The position numbers and the translations under genes are program-made. Positions 29,217 through 32,087 of a stretch of 32,087 nt of DNA are shown one piece after another. A model generated the notes under the pieces. That model was not told the DNA's origin and did no database searches. It saw nothing but the letters and a program-made list of their open reading frames with translations. How positions within the stretch are numbered: position 1 is the stretch's first letter; each line of letters opens with the position of its first letter. Origin of the DNA: Segatella cerevisiae (GTDB taxonomy: Bacteria > Bacteroidota > Bacteroidia > Bacteroidales > Bacteroidaceae); assembly GCF_024054555.1 (NCBI RefSeq), contig NZ_JAMXLY010000043.1, forward strand, positions 1 to 32,087. The letters are read 5' to 3'.

Positions 29217-30437
29217 ATGTCTGGAAAAAAATGCTTGTTGACCTTATTGTTCCTCTCCGCCTGTTCTGCTTGTTTGAAACTCCAGGCCAGGGATGTCCGG
29301 ATTGCTTTTACCAATACTGGTAACATCCAGAGGAGTGAGGTCGTAGAAATGAATTTGGATTCCTTGAGGAAAATGATGCAACTGGGACCTTCCGACCCTT
29401 TTGTCATCAGGAATCCCTTCGGTCAGGAAGTGGCCTGGCAATCAACCTATGACGGAAAACTCCTGCTCTATGTCAGTGTGAGGCCTCATACGACCTCCGG
29501 TTTTACAGCCCGTCCCGGTACTCCTTCTCCGATGCCTTCTGCCGTTAGCGGTAAGATGTATCCCATTCGTGAGGACGATTTCGCCTGGGAGAATGACAAG
29601 GGAGCTTACAGGGCCTATGGACCGGCCCTTGCCAAGACTGGAGAGAAGTCGTATGGTATTGATATCTGGGTGAAGAATACCCCAGATATGATCCTGGACG
29701 AGAGATACTATAAGGATGCTGCCGGTAATGTCGAAGAGAATGCCCTGCGGAAAGAGGGATTGAAGCAGAAGGCTGATTCTGTAGACCGGGTCTCTTCTTT
29801 CCATATCGATCATGGCAATGGCATGGACGTCTATGAAGTCGGTCCTACCTTAGGCTGTGGTACGCCGGCCCTGATGTCCGACTCCGGGAAGATCATTTAC
29901 CCTTATTGTTATCAGACTTATCAGATCCTGGATAAAGGACCTCTGAGATTTACGTTTCAACTCAACTTCCCTCCGAATGCAGACGGTGTCGTGGAGCATC
30001 GGATCATCAGCTTGGACAAAGGTTCTCACTTCAACCGGATAACAGTTTGGTACGACCATTTGAACACTCCTGCGCCCTTCGTTTCCGGCGTCGTTCTCCA
30101 CACGCCTAAAGGCAAATTGCAGAAGGGTGTCGATTTCGCTTTGGACAAGGAACAGGTGAGTTATGCTGATCCGACACAGCAGCCTCGGGCTTGCGGGTCT
30201 TCCATCTATGTGGCCGTTTTGTTCCCCCAAGGGGTAGACCGCACATACGTTACTGATGATGGGACTCATGCCTTGGGTCTGATCAAGCATTATACCGGCG
30301 GACGGTATTCCTATCTGTTTGGTTCGGCATGGAGTGATTATGACATCAAGACCTTCCCGCAATGGCAAGTCGTCATCAAGGAGAAGTTGCAGAACTTGCA
30401 GCATCCTTTGAAAGCGGACATCACGGCATTGCGCTGA
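29217..30437 (+). CDS. DUF4861 family exported lipoprotein
   Basis: A 406-residue exported protein. The N-terminus MSGKKCLLTLLFLSAC is a lipoprotein signal with Cys16 in an LSAC lipobox. The body matches my memory of the DUF4861 family: VRIAFTNTGNIQRSEVVEM, then PFVIRNPFGQEVAWQSTYDG, AYGPALAKTGEKSYGIDIW, DYNGMD-like GNGMDVYEVGPTLGCG, and HRIISLDKGSHFNRITVWY, and it is mostly beta-strand, like a galactose-mutarotase-type fold. The family is often found in loci for pectin or other uronate-containing glycans next to GH105 proteins. Its activity is not known to me, so no reaction is assigned. It has its own promoter, diverges from the helicase, and is separated from the main operon by that gene, but it probably serves the same glycan pathway. 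A terminator-like hairpin follows at 30474-30510. Confidence 0.85.
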   Translation: MSGKKCLLTLLFLSACSACLKLQARDVRIAFTNTGNIQRSEVVEMNLDSLRKMMQLGPSDPFVIRNPFGQEVAWQSTYDGKLLLYVSVRPHTTSGFTARPGTPSPMPSAVSGKMYPIREDDFAWENDKGAYRAYGPALAKTGEKSYGIDIWVKNTPDMILDERYYKDAAGNVEENALRKEGLKQKADSVDRVSSFHIDHGNGMDVYEVGPTLGCGTPALMSDSGKIIYPYCYQTYQILDKGPLRFTFQLNFPPNADGVVEHRIISLDKGSHFNRITVWYDHLNTPAPFVSGVVLHTPKGKLQKGVDFALDKEQVSYADPTQQPRACGSSIYVAVLFPQGVDRTYVTDDGTHALGLIKHYTGGRYSYLFGSAWSDYDIKTFPQWQVVIKEKLQNLQHPLKADITALR

Positions 30438-30473
30438 TTCGAATGTTTTATTGAATTGTATTCTTTCTCCTAT

Positions 30474-30518
30474 TCGCAGTTCTTGTATTTATTTTACACA
30501 AGAATTGCGATATTTCTT
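30474..30518 (+). terminator. terminator-like hairpin after the DUF4861 gene
   Basis: CGCAGTTCTTGT (30475-30486) pairs with ACAAGAATTGCG (30498-30509), 12 bp with one G-T pair, extended by one T-A pair outside. The following TATTTCTT is a weak U-tract. Confidence 0.65.
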
Positions 30519-30609
30519 GATAAAACATGAAAAACTATCCATACTTGAACGTTATTTTATGCTATTATAGATCTATTAGCATTTGTTGTTAAAAAAAACT
30601 TTAAATAAT

Positions 30610-30640
30610 TTTGTGGTATTTAATTAAAACTATATCTTTG
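30610..30640 (+). promoter_or_regulatory. consensus Bacteroidota promoter of the small peptide gene
   Basis: TTTG at 30610-30613 and TATCTTTG at 30633-30640 are separated by 19 bases, the exact spacing of the sigma-70-type promoter of this phylum (TTTG, 19-21, TAnnTTTG). Transcription should start near 30647, about 200 bases before the ATG at 30849. It is the only promoter in the window with both boxes perfect. Confidence 0.8.
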
Positions 30641-30848
30641 CAACCGTTTGAAATATTTATATTGAAACAAGTTCATACTTGATAAAAAGATAAATCATTA
30701 ATGAATAAATGATAAATAGCATTGACTGATCGTTTGGAGATGATATTTAGAAGTTATTCTTTTAAAAAAGGGAGCCTGGATGAACTTTCATTTTTCATAT
30801 GTTAGTTTGTGTTTATTAACATTATATTAACAATTAATTTTTACTATT

Positions 30849-30992
30849 ATGGTAACAAATGAAGAAAAGAAAAGTTTGGAGTATGGCGAGCTTGAAGATC
30901 GTCTCGAAATGGCTCAGTTAGCATGTGCAGAAAACAGCCGTTGCTTTATCGGCAGAGGTGGTGGCGGTGAGGTAAATCCTCCTCAATTCTAA
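30849..30992 (+). CDS. 47-residue putative RiPP precursor peptide
   Basis: A short gene directly behind a consensus promoter and long leader. The product begins MVTNEEKKSLEYGELEDRLE, an acidic helical stretch suited to act as a leader recognised by a PqqD-like domain. It continues with MAQLACAENSRCFIGRGGGG and ends EVNPPQF. Two cysteines (26 and 32), a run of glycines (37-40) and a Pro-Pro-Gln-Phe tail mark a separate, hydrophilic C-terminal part that could be the modified core. There is no signal peptide. The stop is followed after 19 bases by a hairpin with U-tract and then by an M50 protease with a PqqD-like region, the arrangement of a ribosomally made, modified peptide locus. I do not recognise this peptide as a member of a named class. 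It is too short for routine gene calling, but codon use and context support it. Confidence 0.72.
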   Translation: MVTNEEKKSLEYGELEDRLEMAQLACAENSRCFIGRGGGGEVNPPQF

Positions 30993-31011
30993 TAGAATTC
31001 TGTAAGATCAT

Positions 31012-31060
31012 TTTATGCAGTTAGTCCCGCCTTGGGACGACTGCATAAATTATGTTTTTT
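31012..31060 (+). terminator. attenuator/terminator between peptide gene and M50 protease gene
   Basis: TTTATGCAGT (31012-31021) pairs with ACTGCATAAA (31040-31049), and GTCCC (31024-31028) with GGGAC (31034-31038), with a small internal loop. Six Ts follow at 31055-31060, and the M50 ATG is at 31065. Most transcripts should stop here, giving a short abundant peptide mRNA and limited readthrough into the protease gene. Confidence 0.82.
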
Positions 31061-31064
31061 GCCT

Positions 31065-31967
31065 ATGGATGCTAAAGATATAGATATAGGAATACGCAAT
31101 AAAAATTATATAGCGTTTGCCGGTAAGAAGGCGTATAACATCAACTATATTTTTTATTCTATCCTTTCGGATATTAAGGGTGGTCTATCTGAAGCTGAGG
31201 CTATAAAGAAGATATCCCTAGAGTCGGATATTGACAGTGAGGAAGTGAAGAAATCTTTTTATGGTTTCATGACTTCTGTGAATCACAACTTGGCAAACAA
31301 TAAAAGCTATATCAAAGGGAAAATAATTATATTCAGGAAAAATACGACCGAAAAGATATCCCATTATTTTCAGGAATTCTTTTGTAGAAATGCCTTCTTT
31401 ATATTCTTTACTTTATCCTTACTGATTAACATCGTTTTTTTTGTCACTCATACAAATGCCATTCTCGGTGATTTGTCTAAAGGGTTTACCCTGTTCCAAT
31501 TGTGTGCCTTATTCGTTCTGAGCAATATTTTCGTTGTCTTTCATGAGATCGGCCATGCTTCTGCAAGTCTCAAGTTCGGACTTCCTGCCAGAGATATCGG
31601 CTTCGGTTTCTATTTTATCTTCCCTGTCTTCTTTACAGATGTCACTCGTGTCTGGCTGTTGTCGCGCAACAGGCGGCTGGTGGTGAATATTGCCGGAATC
31701 TATTTTCAGTTGCTGGCGAATATGTGTATGATTGTCATTTTCTGCCTGACCAACGAATATTTTGTCCGGAAGATATTGACTTACCTGATTGCTTCGAACA
31801 ACGTGGTGATGTTATGCTCCGCCATTCCCTTTTTCAGAAATGACGGCTATTGGGTCTACTCTGATATATTCGGTGTGGAGAATCTGGTCACCAGGGCTGA
31901 CCAACTGACGAGCAAATGGATTCACGGCATCAAATGGACCAGACAGGAATGTAATAAACCTTTATGA
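31065..31967 (+). CDS. M50 (site-2-protease-like) metallopeptidase with PqqD-like N-terminus
   Basis: A 300-residue integral membrane zinc protease. The start is ATG 31065; a longer frame with a TTG start would begin inside the preceding hairpin and is rejected. Residues about 5-80 (AFAGKKAYNINYIFYSILSD then GLSEAEAIKKIS) resemble a PqqD-like peptide-recognition domain. Hydrophobic segments follow near 107-130, 140-165, 180-200, 210-235 and 240-258. The zinc motif HEIGH (His160, Glu161, His164) is embedded in the second segment and the third zinc-ligand motif RNDGYW contains Asp260, as in S2P proteases. M50 proteins of this build occur in peptide-maturation loci (for example YydH of the epipeptide system) where they cut or export the modified peptide. 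The C-terminus may be frameshifted: the frame stops after QECNKPL, while the next frame from 31948 stays open for 17 residues to 32001. Confidence 0.85.
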   Translation: MDAKDIDIGIRNKNYIAFAGKKAYNINYIFYSILSDIKGGLSEAEAIKKISLESDIDSEEVKKSFYGFMTSVNHNLANNKSYIKGKIIIFRKNTTEKISHYFQEFFCRNAFFIFFTLSLLINIVFFVTHTNAILGDLSKGFTLFQLCALFVLSNIFVVFHEIGHASASLKFGLPARDIGFGFYFIFPVFFTDVTRVWLLSRNRRLVVNIAGIYFQLLANMCMIVIFCLTNEYFVRKILTYLIASNNVVMLCSAIPFFRNDGYWVYSDIFGVENLVTRADQLTSKWIHGIKWTRQECNKPL

Positions 31968-32087
31968 TTATCCTCAACTGAGTGATTTTCTTCAATCATA
32001 GGTTCTGTGCTGAAACGCCGGTCTATAGGACACAGCTGCAACAACTAGCCTGTCAAAAAGTCTGTCGCCAAATGATCTTCGGTTGAA

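Larger units (their letters stand above)
30438..30848 (+). other. intergenic region and long leader of the peptide gene
   Basis: This stretch of 411 bases holds the terminator of the DUF4861 gene (30474-30518), a strong promoter (30610-30640) and a leader of about 200 bases before the peptide ATG. A 21-codon frame at 30740-30805 lies in the leader but has no other support. The DNA is very AT-rich. Confidence 0.7.

Noticed and set aside
30740..30805. 21-codon frame in the leader of the peptide gene (starts MIFRSYSFKKGS).
   Set aside because: It could be an upstream regulatory peptide, but there is no motif, coupling or repeat codon run to support it.
31032..31064. Upstream extension of the M50 gene from a TTG codon at 31032.
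   Set aside because: It would start inside the terminator hairpin and adds residues without family support; ATG 31065 fits the PqqD-like start.
31992..32087. Minus-strand frame open from the right edge to a TGA at 31992-31994 (ends PAFQHRTYD).
   Set aside because: Thirty-one codons at a window edge with no recognisable motif; the plus strand is also open over much of it. It may be the 3' end of a converging gene but cannot be supported.

Overview
The window looks like chromosomal DNA of a Bacteroidota bacterium, most likely a Prevotella/Segatella-type member of the Bacteroidales. The evidence is three SusC/SusD outer-membrane glycan-uptake pairs, lipoprotein signals of the Bacteroidota type, AT-rich intergenic DNA without clear Shine-Dalgarno sequences, and promoters of the TTTG / TAnnTTTG type. 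The species is inferred, not proven.

Layout. Positions 1-72 hold the 5' end of a minus-strand gene that leaves the window. From 270 to 5563 there is a first susC-susD pair (+). From 5970 to 10918 a second, clearly different susD-susC pair lies on the minus strand and converges on the first. A gene-poor spacer of about 1.3 kb follows. From 12293 to 24699 comes the main plus-strand operon: a GH16 endo-glycanase, a susC-susD pair that is a near copy of the first one (offset exactly 13,007 bp, no net indels over about 5.3 kb), a broken GH43_24-like gene, a DUF2264 (GH154-type) protein, a GH105 unsaturated-uronyl hydrolase and a GH2 beta-galactosidase. A terminator with a promoter directly behind it separates these from a GH51 alpha-L-arabinofuranosidase (24865-26814). 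A PIF1-type helicase lies on the minus strand (26881-29043), and a DUF4861 lipoprotein follows on the plus strand (29217-30437).

How the glycan genes fit together. GH16, the GH43_24 relic, the GH154-type protein, GH105, GH2 and GH51 are the combination expected for stripping type II arabinogalactan: endo- and exo-attack on a beta-1,3-galactan backbone, removal of glucuronate or unsaturated glucuronate caps, beta-galactose and arabinofuranose. The SusC/SusD proteins would bind and import the fragments. Rhamnogalacturonan side chains are the main alternative. No sensor/regulator gene (HTCS or ECF sigma) is in the window.

Right end. A textbook Bacteroidota promoter (30610-30640) drives a previously uncalled 47-residue peptide gene (30849-30992) that looks like a RiPP precursor. 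It is followed by a strong hairpin with a U-tract and then by an intramembrane M50 metalloprotease with a PqqD-like N-terminal region. This looks like the start of a small modified-peptide biosynthesis locus running off the right edge, and it is the best candidate here for an undescribed system.
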